A stretch of 12,186 bases of DNA from Vairimorpha apis BRL 01 (GCA_000447185.1 KE647126.1:1-12186); one strand, 5' to 3'; shown: positions 1 to 7,206, counted from the first letter of the stretch. Translations and numbers: made by a program. Notes: generated by a model from the sequence alone, not told the origin.

Positions 1-292
1 TTTTTTATTTTTTTCACAGTAACTTTATTTTAAAATATAAAAATATTGACTTTTTAATAAATTATTGATATATTTATCATAATTATAAAATAAATAGTAG
101 ATAAATTATTCAATATTTTACCTCAATTAAAGTAAAATAAACAAATTTAATAGCATTATATTTACCATGCACATTTTTAAATTATTTTTAAATTTCTAAT
201 TCTTTTTTTAAAAACTTTTTATAATTAAAGTCAAAAAATTAAATAATTATGTTATGATTTTATATAAAATATAAATAAATATAAATATTTAA

Positions 293-859
293 TCATACTT
301 TTTTTCCATAATTTTTCCCATATTCTCGCATTTCAACACCAGACAAATTAAAATTATTTACATTGAAAACACATTCATTACTACTTGATTCACATTCAGG
401 ATGTTCTTCTGACTTGCACATAGACTCTGAATTATTTAATATTTGTAAAATCAAACAAACATCATAAAAATTAGCTTCCATTGCATCTTTTAATTTTGCA
501 TCAATAAACATCGAAAACATTGACAACAGATAAAATATGCAAACATTTTTACTATTGCAATGTTCACACATACCACATTTAATTTCCTTTGTCATGATAG
601 GTATTAATTGATACAAATTCAAAGATTTTGAATTTATCTTTTCATAGCTTTGTTTAATGATTTTTACAATTTCATCTTGTTTAGGACTATCAATTTTTAA
701 ATCGTCAATTGCCTTATAAAAATGCAAATTTCTACATTCTAAAATATTTTTTAATTCATTTTGTATTATATTCTCTCTTTGTCCCATATAATGTTTTATT
801 TCTGTAATGTCTAAATTTTTAGCATATAATATGTTAAATAACAAAGATATTATGTACAT
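293..859 (-). CDS. Hypothetical secreted, cysteine-containing protein
   Basis: This is a 188-residue open frame ending in TGA; I do not recognise a family. The first 13 or so residues (MYIISLLFNILYA) are hydrophobic and look like a short signal peptide, followed by a soluble, Asn/Lys/Glu-rich chain. There are nine cysteines, at about residues 42, 95, 98, 101, 107, 135, 148, 156 and 163. The cluster C-x2-C-x2-C-x5-C (95-107) could bind metal or form disulfides. A second hydrophobic stretch (about 107-119, around IFYLLSMFSMF) is probably a buried helix, though a membrane segment cannot be excluded. No CCC tract precedes the start, unlike the housekeeping genes here. A secreted or host-directed role is inference from the signal-like N-terminus and cysteine content only. 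Confidence 0.6.
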   Translation of the reverse strand: MYIISLLFNILYAKNLDITEIKHYMGQRENIIQNELKNILECRNLHFYKAIDDLKIDSPKQDEIVKIIKQSYEKINSKSLNLYQLIPIMTKEIKCGMCEHCNSKNVCIFYLLSMFSMFIDAKLKDAMEANFYDVCLILQILNNSESMCKSEEHPECESSSNECVFNVNNFNLSGVEMREYGKNYGKKV

Positions 860-1554
860 TTTGTAAAAATATTATTTATATTTATATCTTTTTTAAAATA
901 ATTATAATAAATTTATAATAGTTTAAACTAATTTAAAAAAGTATTATTGTAAAAACTTAGATTTTTTTATTTAATAAAAAAATTAATTGCATATATAAAA
1001 AATGTTTGTAAAATTTAAATATATAAAATTAAAAAAATTTTATTTTATTATAAAACACATAAACACATTTAATAAACTTTATGTTAGCATAAATTAAAAT
1101 ATTTTACAAGAAAATTTTATTTATAATTTTTATCACCAAAAAAAGTATTATTTGCATAAAATATTTCAAATCAATCTTTTTTTCTAAATATTAACATCTT
1201 AAATTTCAAGTAAATTAAATATTTTCATAATTTTTAGTACTTTTTTTAAATATAATACATCTAATTTCAAAATAAATTAATGATTTTATATAATCAAATA
1301 TAAGAAACTTTAAATAAAATTTTTTTGTAAAGTTTTAGGATTATCAATAAAAATAATAGTTTAACAATTTTCATAAAATATTAGTTTTAAATTGAAAAAA
1401 ATTTATAACATTACACTAAAAAATAATTTAAATGTGATTAAAACAATAATTTATTTAAATTTAACTTTGTTAAAACTTTATCAAATATTTCAACATATAA
1501 ATTTTATATTTTTTAATTTTATTTATTTTTTAAAAAATGTAAATTTACATAATA
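860..1554. other. AT-rich intergenic region, no gene seen
   Basis: About 700 bases of very AT-rich sequence lie between the 5' end of the cysteine-containing gene and the 3' end of the kinesin/WD40 gene. It should hold the upstream region of the former and the 3' untranslated region of the latter. I see no tRNA-like or GC-richer island and no supported coding frame. A plus-strand open frame that begins at 1392 runs into the antisense of the WD40 repeats and is a shadow. Confidence 0.5.
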
Positions 1555-1836
1555 TTATGTTTTGTAATCACTTTCTATTAATAAGATTTCCCTTTGTCCA
1601 CCCACATAAACATATTTACCAATACTATTTACAAAATTTATCTTACAATGACTTTCATACCTTCCTACACAAAATACACTATTATCACAAAAATCCCAGA
1701 ATCGTAAAGTACCCTTAACAGAACCTGTCACAAAACAATGATCCATAACATCTGCACTTCTTATCCAAGTAGTATGAGCATTAGGTACAGTTTTAACTAT
1801 ATTTGAATTATTCCTATCTTTTCTAATGAACAATCT
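1555..1836 (-). CDS. WD40 repeats 6-7 (segment 6, 3' end of broken kinesin gene)
   Basis: The frame is open from 1836 to the TAA at 1555-1557, with only a TTG start-like codon at 1833. It holds the motif NIVKTVPNAHTTWIRS, very like the KIF21 repeat whose hallmark is VPNAH-x-x-W, then TGSVKGTLRFWDF closing the sixth unit. A seventh, weaker unit follows (GRYESHCKINFVNSIGKYVY, ending ILLIESD). The stop comes five residues past that point, as expected for a tail that ends with the propeller. Together with segments 4 and 5 it gives seven units, the count of a standard WD40 propeller. Confidence 0.75.
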   Translation of the reverse strand, partial: RLFIRKDRNNSNIVKTVPNAHTTWIRSADVMDHCFVTGSVKGTLRFWDFCDNSVFCVGRYESHCKINFVNSIGKYVYVGGQREILLIESDYKT

Positions 1837-1970
1837 CTACTAACACTTACAAGTTCATTTTTATAGTTTATAAGTTTGCTTATACTATCATAATGTGGCG
1901 GATCTAAAGTATTGATCTGATTGTTTTTAAAGCTTTTATAGAATGATCTCTGCTTCCAGTATAAACTATA
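1797..1970 (-). CDS. WD40 repeat 5 (segment 5, start-less frame)
   Basis: This short open frame (stop codons at 1971-1973 and 1797-1799) has no usable start and is easily missed. Between about 1928 and 1820 it encodes QINTLDPPHYDS, then NELVSVSRDCSLEK. This matches the KIF21 WD40 unit that begins with a PPHYD motif and ends in SRD-x-(S/G)-IKK. It exactly fills the gap between the fourth and sixth repeats. One extra A in the coding-strand run at 1928-1924 joins it to segment 4, and one extra A in the run at 1822-1819 joins it to segment 6. Its existence is the best evidence that the WD40 segments are one gene. Confidence 0.7.
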   Translation of the reverse strand, partial: YSLYWKQRSFYKSFKNNQINTLDPPHYDSISKLINYKNELVSVSRDCSLEKIGIIQI

Positions 1971-2422
1971 TCATCTATAATTTCTATAGAAAAAATTGTA
2001 CCATTATGAACTTTTTCGTATATAACTTTATTATTTCGTATATCTAAACAACTAAGTGTTCCATTCTCATGCCCAGTATAAATCAAATAATTATGTTTTT
2101 TCAAACAACTCACTTCATTTTTGTATGCTTGTATGGGTCGAATTCCAGATCTGCAGTCAAATTGTTTAAGAATCATACGCGTAGTGTAAAATAACACATC
2201 CGATGGTTCAAAACATTTAACATTAAAATCCGTAAACAATGGTTCAATGCCATTTGTTGTCCATTTTCTAATAATGTTATCATTAGATGAAAATATTAAA
2301 GAAGAATTAGATAAACACATGGCTTGTGGTGGAAAACTATTTTGTTTATCAATTAATTTAATATTTAATTTGATTTTTTCTTTTCTAGGTGTCCACAACG
2401 AATTTTTCTTTTTATAGGAATA
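1904..2422 (-). CDS. WD40 repeats 1-4 (segment 4 of broken kinesin gene)
   Basis: The frame is open from 2422 to the stop at 1904 and has no ATG near its 5' end; the only start-like codon is TTG at 2398, so it is not a free-standing gene. After a basic lead-in it holds four WD40-like units: one ending SSNDNIIRKWTTNG, a more divergent second ending MILKQFDCRSG, a third ending YTGHENGTLSCLDIRNN, and a fourth with DIVYTGSRDHSIKAL. The fourth is cut off by a frameshift at 1924-1928 and reads nonsense (KTIRSIL) before the stop. The order and the GSRD-x-SIK motif match the WD40 tail of KIF21. A WD40 tail is a protein-interaction platform. Confidence 0.75.
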   Translation of the reverse strand, partial: YSYKKKNSLWTPRKEKIKLNIKLIDKQNSFPPQAMCLSNSSLIFSSNDNIIRKWTTNGIEPLFTDFNVKCFEPSDVLFYTTRMILKQFDCRSGIRPIQAYKNEVSCLKKHNYLIYTGHENGTLSCLDIRNNKVIYEKVHNGTIFSIEIIDDIVYTGSRDHSIKALKTIRSIL

Positions 2423-2709
2423 TCAAAAGTAACTTTTTTGTTAACATTAGTCTGATGAATATTTGTTAAAGGATTTTCAAATTTTATATCAGGAGAAACT
2501 CTTATTTTCTTATTATTAAATGTTTGTTCGTTTTTTATACCATTTTTAAAACTGTAAACATTTTGATCTATTTCCTTTTCTTTAATAATTTGTTCTTTAA
2601 ACGATAAATTATCATCAATTTTTTTTACACTAAGATTTTGTATTTCTTTATCAAATTTTTCTTCAGATAAAATATTTTGTTTTTTCAAATGAAAAATTTT
2701 CCTGTTCAT
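2365..2709 (-). CDS. Charged linker (segment 3 of broken kinesin gene)
   Basis: This 114-residue open segment is rich in Lys, Glu, Asn and Ile and has no recognised domain. Its start region overlaps the end of the coiled-coil segment by 47 bases. The frames most simply join at the six-T run 2680-2685 by removing one base, after which the sequence continues as helix-like KQNILSEEKFDKEIQNL. It ends in a basic stretch (IKRKIRCGHLEKKK) and then a stop at 2365, inside the overlap with the WD40 frame. By position it corresponds to the linker between coiled coil and WD40 domain in KIF21 proteins. The ATG at 2709 is probably an internal Met, not a start. Confidence 0.5.
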   Translation of the reverse strand: MNRKIFHLKKQNILSEEKFDKEIQNLSVKKIDDNLSFKEQIIKEKEIDQNVYSFKNGIKNEQTFNNKKIRVSPDIKFENPLTNIHQTNVNKKVTFDIPIKRKIRCGHLEKKKSN

Positions 2710-3124
2710 TTAAATAAATTTTATCTTTATCTTTACTTGAGTTTAAATCATAACTAAAACAACTATTTTTTTCTTCTTTAATTTGATTTTTTATTGTATT
2801 TTCTTTTTTATTTTCAAAAATTATTTTAACATCTTTAATAATATTATCTTCTCTCTTAATATCTGTTTCATTTTTTAGTTCTTTGAAATCATTGTTTGTA
2901 TAATTAGAAAGTTCTTTTAGTAATCTACTATTTTCGTTAATCAAATTTTGTACAAAAGGATGTTTAACAACTTCTTGTGCTAAATCTTCACTTTTTTCTT
3001 TTAACCCTTTAATATATTCAACACTCTCTAGTCGATTTTTTAAAGCGCGATTTTCTTTAATAATACTCTCAATATTAATATTATTGCATTTACTCATTCT
3101 TTCTTTTAATATATGATTTTCGTT
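2663..3124 (-). CDS. Coiled-coil stalk (segment 2 of broken kinesin gene)
   Basis: This frame is open from 3124 to the stop at 2663; its first ATG is at 3097. It codes for a charged helical stretch with heptad-like hydrophobic spacing (around ESIIKENRALKNRLESVEYI), then a Lys/Glu/Asn-rich linker. It overlaps the 3' end of the motor segment, and the residues before the ATG (ENHILKER) continue the helical character of the neck. One extra A in the coding-strand run at 3126-3123 would fuse it to the motor. No CCC tract precedes the ATG, which argues against a separate gene. Coiled coil after the motor is expected for a dimeric kinesin-4. Confidence 0.6.
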   Translation of the reverse strand, partial: NENHILKERMSKCNNINIESIIKENRALKNRLESVEYIKGLKEKSEDLAQEVVKHPFVQNLINENSRLLKELSNYTNNDFKELKNETDIKREDNIIKDVKIIFENKKENTIKNQIKEEKNSCFSYDLNSSKDKDKIYLNEQENFSFEKTKYFI

Positions 3125-4089
3125 TTAATTTTGAATTTCTTTCTTAAATTAATAATATTGAATTTACTGTTATCAATTTCAATTTTTCGTTGATATGTAG
3201 TAATAGAAGCTGCTCTATTCGCATATTTCAAAGTGTTATGTGTTTCGTTTATATCACTATGATTTGATGATATACAAGCTATCATTAAAATATATCCATT
3301 TAAACAACTTTGTAAAATTCTTGTTAATTTAGAATCTCTAAATGGAATATGTGACTGCTTTTTATACAAAGCAGAAATTACATTTCCTAAACTTAACAAC
3401 CCACTATTTATAGATATAGATTCTTTTGCTCTATCTCCTATGCACATCGTTCTTTTTAATCTTTCAGATCCAGCAAGATCAACAAATGAAAATTTTGAAA
3501 TTGAAGTTTTATTATTCATATTTTTAGTAAAAAATAAAGTAAAAATAGCATGAGAACGTGAACTTTGTAAATTCATTTTTGTACTTTTTGTTGTCCTTTC
3601 CATACATCCTTTATGTAAAATATCTAATCCTTCTTGAACAGTGTCTATTGACATTTCAGTAACACCTGCTATAGAAATATCTCCATTAAGTTCTCGTAAA
3701 CTTAAAGGTACTTTGTGATCACTCAATAGGTCTATAACATCTTCATTATAGATTTCTATAAATGTGCAAGTTAATTTTATATTTTGATTGAATAAATAAT
3801 GAAGTGCTTGAGGTACAATACCAGTTGAATCTTCGTGATTTATTCCCATAGTATAAGTCTTGCCACTACCAGTTTGACCATAAGCTATAATTGTACAATT
3901 AAAACCGTTTATAAAATTATCAAACAATTGCTTAGTACCCTCAAATAACTGATTCTGTGTTGTAGTTAAATGGATTTTGTGAAAATGGTATGTTTTAGTA
4001 CCAATAGTCAGGCTTGTATCCGTTGTTTCTATAGAATTTTGCGTTGAAGGTTTTATCCTTATTTCAACATTTATCTTTTGTGAAGACAT
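3106..4089 (-). CDS. Kinesin-4 motor domain (segment 1 of broken gene)
   Basis: The 327-residue segment contains a near-complete kinesin motor, an ATP-driven microtubule motor. The P-loop is at about residues 71-78 (GQTGSGKT, preceded by AY), switch I at 173-181 (NLQSSRSHA), switch II at 204-209 (DLAGSE), and the microtubule-binding motif HIPFRDSKLTRIL at 247-259. The stretch GDRAKESISINSGLLSLGNV (218-237) and the later NTLKYANRAA are typical of the kinesin-4 group (KIF4/KIF21). All nucleotide-binding motifs look functional. The domain begins only a few residues after the ATG, as usual for N-terminal kinesins, and a CCC tract lies just upstream. After the motor, the neck runs about 30 residues and stops at 3106 because of a frameshift; the coiled coil continues in the next frame. 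Confidence 0.93.
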   Translation of the reverse strand: MSSQKINVEIRIKPSTQNSIETTDTSLTIGTKTYHFHKIHLTTTQNQLFEGTKQLFDNFINGFNCTIIAYGQTGSGKTYTMGINHEDSTGIVPQALHYLFNQNIKLTCTFIEIYNEDVIDLLSDHKVPLSLRELNGDISIAGVTEMSIDTVQEGLDILHKGCMERTTKSTKMNLQSSRSHAIFTLFFTKNMNNKTSISKFSFVDLAGSERLKRTMCIGDRAKESISINSGLLSLGNVISALYKKQSHIPFRDSKLTRILQSCLNGYILMIACISSNHSDINETHNTLKYANRAASITTYQRKIEIDNSKFNIINLRKKFKIKTKIIY

Positions 4090-5491
4090 TTTTTTAGGGT
4101 AATAGAATGTTACAAATTTGTGTTCTGTAGTGCAAAAATGTTTCTTTGTTATTATAATAGTGATATAATTAAAATATGTATATAAAAAAAATACAAAGTT
4201 TTATTTATATCAAAATATAATTTAAAAATTTTTGTTAATATTTTGAAATACTTTATTAACTAATTGGAGTTTGATAAAAATTATATTTGAAAAAATAAAA
4301 TGTTATAAATATTTATTTAAAAAATTAAAAAAATATATATTATAATTTTTTACCTTGGAAGTATTTATTTAATTAAAATTATTTTTGAAATATTTAAAAA
4401 ATTTTAATTTTTTCATAAATTTAAAACTATTTAACAAATAATTAAATGTCCTTATAAAATATTTTTAAATTAAATTAGTCATTGTTGTATTTTAAATAAT
4501 TTAGCTTAAGAATCAAAATATAATAAAATTTGAAATTTTAGTAAAAAATGAAATACTAAATTTAAATATATTTATTATAAGAGAGAATCTAAACAACTTA
4601 TATTTAAAATAATGTATTTTAATTTTTTCACAATATTTTAAAAATTAAAAAAAGAATGGTATCTTATTTTTGGGTAAAATTTATTTTTATTGTGCATTTA
4701 TTTCATGGATTAATATTTGAACATGAATGTATTTATTTTGATTATTTGTAAATTAATTGTCTTCAATCTTTTAAAATTGTACATAAATTTAATTTGTATA
4801 TTAACTCGATATTTTTTTCATTTATAATATTATTATATAATGATTTTTATTTTATTTTAGCATACAATTTTTCTTGAAAAAATTATTTATCTTAATTAAA
4901 TTAAAAAAATATTAACCAGTTATAATTTGTTTTTAAATAATATAAATATCACATATATAGCAACATATGAATTTAATGAAAAAAATATTTATAAAACAAA
5001 CTACTTATTTAAAATAAACGAATTTAATAATTTAAAAAAATGAAACTTTTATTTAATTATCTAAAAAATAAAATTCTTTTCATACTGAATAAATTAAATA
5101 AAATTAACTAATAAATAGTTTTTTTTGTAAATGTGTAATTTAATATATAATTTTAAAATAAATATTATAATTTTTATCGAAACTACTAATATTTTATAAA
5201 AATACATGCTTACATTTTTATTTATTAATTAATATATACTTTATTAATAAAATATTTCTAATGTTTTGATTTATTGATAAAATAAAACAACATCTCCAAT
5301 ATTATTTTTTATGAAACAAAATTAACATATATATTTTTTTGAATTACAAAAAACTAATTATTTAGCATTCTGATTGTCAGTAATTAAATTATTTGTTACT
5401 TATGAAATTTTTTGATCAAAAACAATAATTAATCAATATTTGCCACATAGTTTCAAAAAAAGTCATAATATTTTAAAATTTCTTTCATTTA
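4090..5491. other. Long AT-rich intergenic region
   Basis: About 1.4 kb without a confident gene lies between the kinesin start and the small repeat-containing gene. It must hold the upstream regions of both, which are divergently oriented. I see no RNA gene. The only frame worth noting is a 31-codon plus-strand frame at 4656-4751 with a signal-peptide-like sequence. The rest is A/T runs and short AT-only palindromes expected by composition. Confidence 0.5.
4097..4099 (-). promoter_or_regulatory. CCC start signal of the kinesin gene
   Basis: The coding strand reads ACCC, then seven bases, then ATG. Short CCC or GGG tracts immediately upstream of start codons are a described feature of microsporidian genes and are thought to mark transcription and translation starts. 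Such tracts are rare in this AT-rich window, so its position supports 4089 as the true start. Confidence 0.6.
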
Positions 5492-5740
5492 ATGAATATA
5501 TTATATATTTTCTATTTTCTATATATATATACAATTACTGATGAAGCAAAGGAACAACTTAAAAAAGAAGATTTGAGAATGGCACATCATTTAATTAAAA
5601 ATGGATGGAATATTACACATCCTTACTATGCGTTTTTAAATAAAGATAAAATTAGAATACAGAATGAAAAAAGAGAAGTAAGTAAGGAAGATTTGAGAAT
5701 GGCAAGACATTTAAGAACAATCGGATTTACAATTAGTTAA
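5492..5740 (+). CDS. Small secreted-looking protein with two internal repeats
   Basis: This 82-residue frame is not a family I recognise. Residues 1-15 (MNILYIFYFLYIYTI) are strongly hydrophobic, a likely signal peptide or membrane anchor. The remainder is charged and carries two similar units, KEDLRMAHHLIKNGWNIT (25-42) and KEDLRMARHLRTIGFTIS (65-82), a 40-residue period. The underlying DNA shares an identical 18-base stretch at 5567-5584 and 5687-5704, exactly 120 bases apart. The conserved core (EDLRMA-x-HL-x3-G) looks like a short helix-turn element. No CCC tract precedes the ATG. Base and codon use after residue 16 is clearly less AT-rich than the flanks, supporting a real gene. It could also be the remnant of a longer repeat protein. 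Confidence 0.55.
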   Translation: MNILYIFYFLYIYTITDEAKEQLKKEDLRMAHHLIKNGWNITHPYYAFLNKDKIRIQNEKREVSKEDLRMARHLRTIGFTIS

Positions 5741-6055
5741 AAACTAACATACATTATTTTGTAAATAAAAATTCAAATAAGATTACATTTAATTAAAATA
5801 AATCTACTTTTAAAAATACATAAAATAATTTTTAAAATACTTAATTTATTTATTTTAAAATTTAAATTTTAACTAAAAAATCAAATAATAAACTTTTTTT
5901 AAACAATAAATACAATTTTACAGTATTTTTTTGATATTTATTATGCGAACATAAAATTTTATTGATAATATGAAAGCAATAACACAGAATTTAATTTTTT
6001 ATAAAACAAAATTAATTACTATATGTAAAAAAAGTAAAAAACACGATATATTTTA
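5741..6055. other. AT-rich spacer between converging genes
   Basis: Roughly 315 bases between the stop of the small plus-strand gene and the stop of SAR1 on the minus strand. It should contain both 3' untranslated regions. I see no gene or RNA in it. Confidence 0.5.
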
Positions 6056-6694
6056 TTAACCATTTCTTTGTTTATTGATCATCATTTCAAGCCATTTAAA
6101 TGACATAGCAAGTGGACCTGTTAATGTTTCACGATTATCTCCAACGATGCTTACAAAATTAACGCTAACAGGTTGACTATTATTGCATCCAGGTTCGTCG
6201 TAAATATTAACATCCTGTTTTATTTGCTCACTCCAAGCATTAAAATCATTAATATCCACTTTATCTATTTTATTCATAAGTACAGCTATAGGAGCTTTTC
6301 TTTCCAATTTTCTTACTTGATCATAAGCTTCTCTTACTTCATCAAATCTTTCGGTGTCACTTACATCTACTATAAACACTATACCGTCGCAATTAAAAAA
6401 ATATTGTGTCCACACTATACGTGCTGCTTTATGTCCACCAAGATCTACAATTGTAGCTTTTAAGTTTCCTATTTGTATTTCAGTTTTTTTAGGATGATGT
6501 GTAGGTATATAAGTTTCATCTACTCCATGTTTAAGTTTTTTTACTAAAGTAGTTTTACCAGCATTATCAATGCCTAAAAATAAAATCGAAGACGGTTTTT
6601 TAAACAAATTTCTAATGTAATTTCCTAAAACCATATCATAGATTGAAGATACTTTTTTAAAAATTTGTTTATACCAACTTTCAGAGTTTTCCAT
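6056..6694 (-). CDS. SAR1: Small GTPase SAR1 (COPII coat)
   Basis: This 212-residue protein is a SAR1-type GTPase, which recruits the COPII coat at ER exit sites. An N-terminal part of about 35 residues, probably including the membrane-inserting amphipathic helix, precedes the P-loop GIDNAGKT (41-48). The G3 motif is DLGGH (84-88), followed by KAARIVWTQYF with the tryptophan typical of SAR1; G4 is NKID (141-144). The end, around LAMSFKWLEMMI, matches the SAR1 C-terminus. There is no Gly at position 2, which distinguishes it from myristoylated Arf. Switch I reads PTHHPKKTEI where the family usually has PT-x-HPTSEEL. The start at 6694 is chosen over the upstream in-frame ATG at 6709 because a CCC tract lies two bases before it. 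Confidence 0.92.
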   Translation of the reverse strand: MENSESWYKQIFKKVSSIYDMVLGNYIRNLFKKPSSILFLGIDNAGKTTLVKKLKHGVDETYIPTHHPKKTEIQIGNLKATIVDLGGHKAARIVWTQYFFNCDGIVFIVDVSDTERFDEVREAYDQVRKLERKAPIAVLMNKIDKVDINDFNAWSEQIKQDVNIYDEPGCNNSQPVSVNFVSIVGDNRETLTGPLAMSFKWLEMMINKQRNG

Positions 6695-6696
6695 AA

Positions 6697-6699
6697 GGG
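6697..6699 (-). promoter_or_regulatory. CCC start signal of SAR1
   Basis: The coding strand reads TTAACCCTT directly before ATG. The tract decides the start: it lies inside the frame extended from the upstream ATG at 6709, so the first Met after it (6694) is the likely initiator. A second copy of the same block (ATAACCCTTA) lies 77 bases further upstream, with its CCC at 6774-6776. Confidence 0.6.
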
Positions 6700-7171
6700 T
6701 TAATAACAAATCAAATATTTTTTACATGAATAATGTTTTAAATTTCATTAATTATTAAACATAAATTTCTTAAGGGTTATAAAAAAACACATTATATTTT
6801 TTGAATTAAATTATAATAATTCAAAATTAAAAAGATTCGTTTTAGTTTTTTGTAATTATATTTTTATAAATATTTAAATTAAAATATAGAGATAAATTAT
6901 ATTTTTAAAAGTAAAATTAATTTTATATAGAAGTATTACATTAAAAAATATTCTTTTATATATCTATAATGAGAATAAAAATAAAATTTTTATTTTACTA
7001 TAAAAAAGTAAATTTGTATTGTTTTTTAATATTAAATTTATTTTTATTTTAAGAAGAAAATATAAAATCAAAAAAAAAATGCTTTATTATACAAAATTAA
7101 TTAAAAAAATTTATACATATTAAATATTTTTAATTATATAAAAAATATAATTTCAGAGGTAAAAAAATATT

Positions 7172-7206
7172 AAAGATTAACTTTCTTATTTAAAATGTTA
7201 ATCTTT
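7172..7206. repeat. Inverted repeat, 10-bp stem
   Basis: AAAGATTAAC (7172-7181) is the exact reverse complement of GTTAATCTTT (7197-7206), with a 15-base loop. The stem contains two G-C pairs, so it is somewhat less expected by composition than the all-AT palindromes elsewhere. It lies about 370 bases beyond the stop of the gene at 7577 and about 480 bases upstream of SAR1. Whether it is a transcript end structure or chance is not clear. Confidence 0.4.

Larger units (their letters stand above)
1555..4089 (-). pseudogene. KIF21-type kinesin-4 gene, broken by five frameshifts
   Basis: Six overlapping minus-strand open segments read in order give kinesin motor, coiled coil, charged linker and WD40 propeller, the architecture of KIF21 (kinesin-4 family with a WD40 tail). 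The shifts fall near 3123-3126, 2680-2685, 2365-2422, 1924-1928 and 1819-1822. Four need one extra base in an A run of the coding strand, and one (near 2680) needs one base fewer. Joined, the gene would code for about 845 residues, shorter than animal KIF21. The start has a CCC tract at 4097-4099, eight bases upstream, and the last segment ends where a seventh WD40 unit would end, so both gene ends look intact. Motor catalytic motifs and WD40 motifs are well kept. I label it a pseudogene provisionally; assembly error in homopolymers or recoding are alternatives. Confidence 0.7.

Noticed and set aside
1392..1718. Plus-strand 108-codon open frame
   Set aside because: Its 3' half is antisense to conserved WD40 repeats and its 5' half is Leu/Phe/Ile/Asn-rich translation of AT-rich spacer; a shadow.
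1555..3097. Coiled-coil and WD40 segments as separate small genes
   Set aside because: The WD40 segments lack ATG starts and CCC signals, the frames overlap, and one repeat sits in a frame with no start; the order matches a single KIF21 protein.
1797..3127. Introns as the cause of the frame changes
   Set aside because: The domain continues across each change with no inserted residues, and I saw no GTA...AG pair with a branch site that would remove a short insert there.
6173..6463. Plus-strand 96-codon frame
   Set aside because: It lies entirely antisense to SAR1 and has no family features.
6692..6709. Upstream ATG of SAR1 adding MLLTL
   Set aside because: The CCC signal lies between this ATG and the next in-frame ATG, so the downstream Met at 6694 is the likely start.
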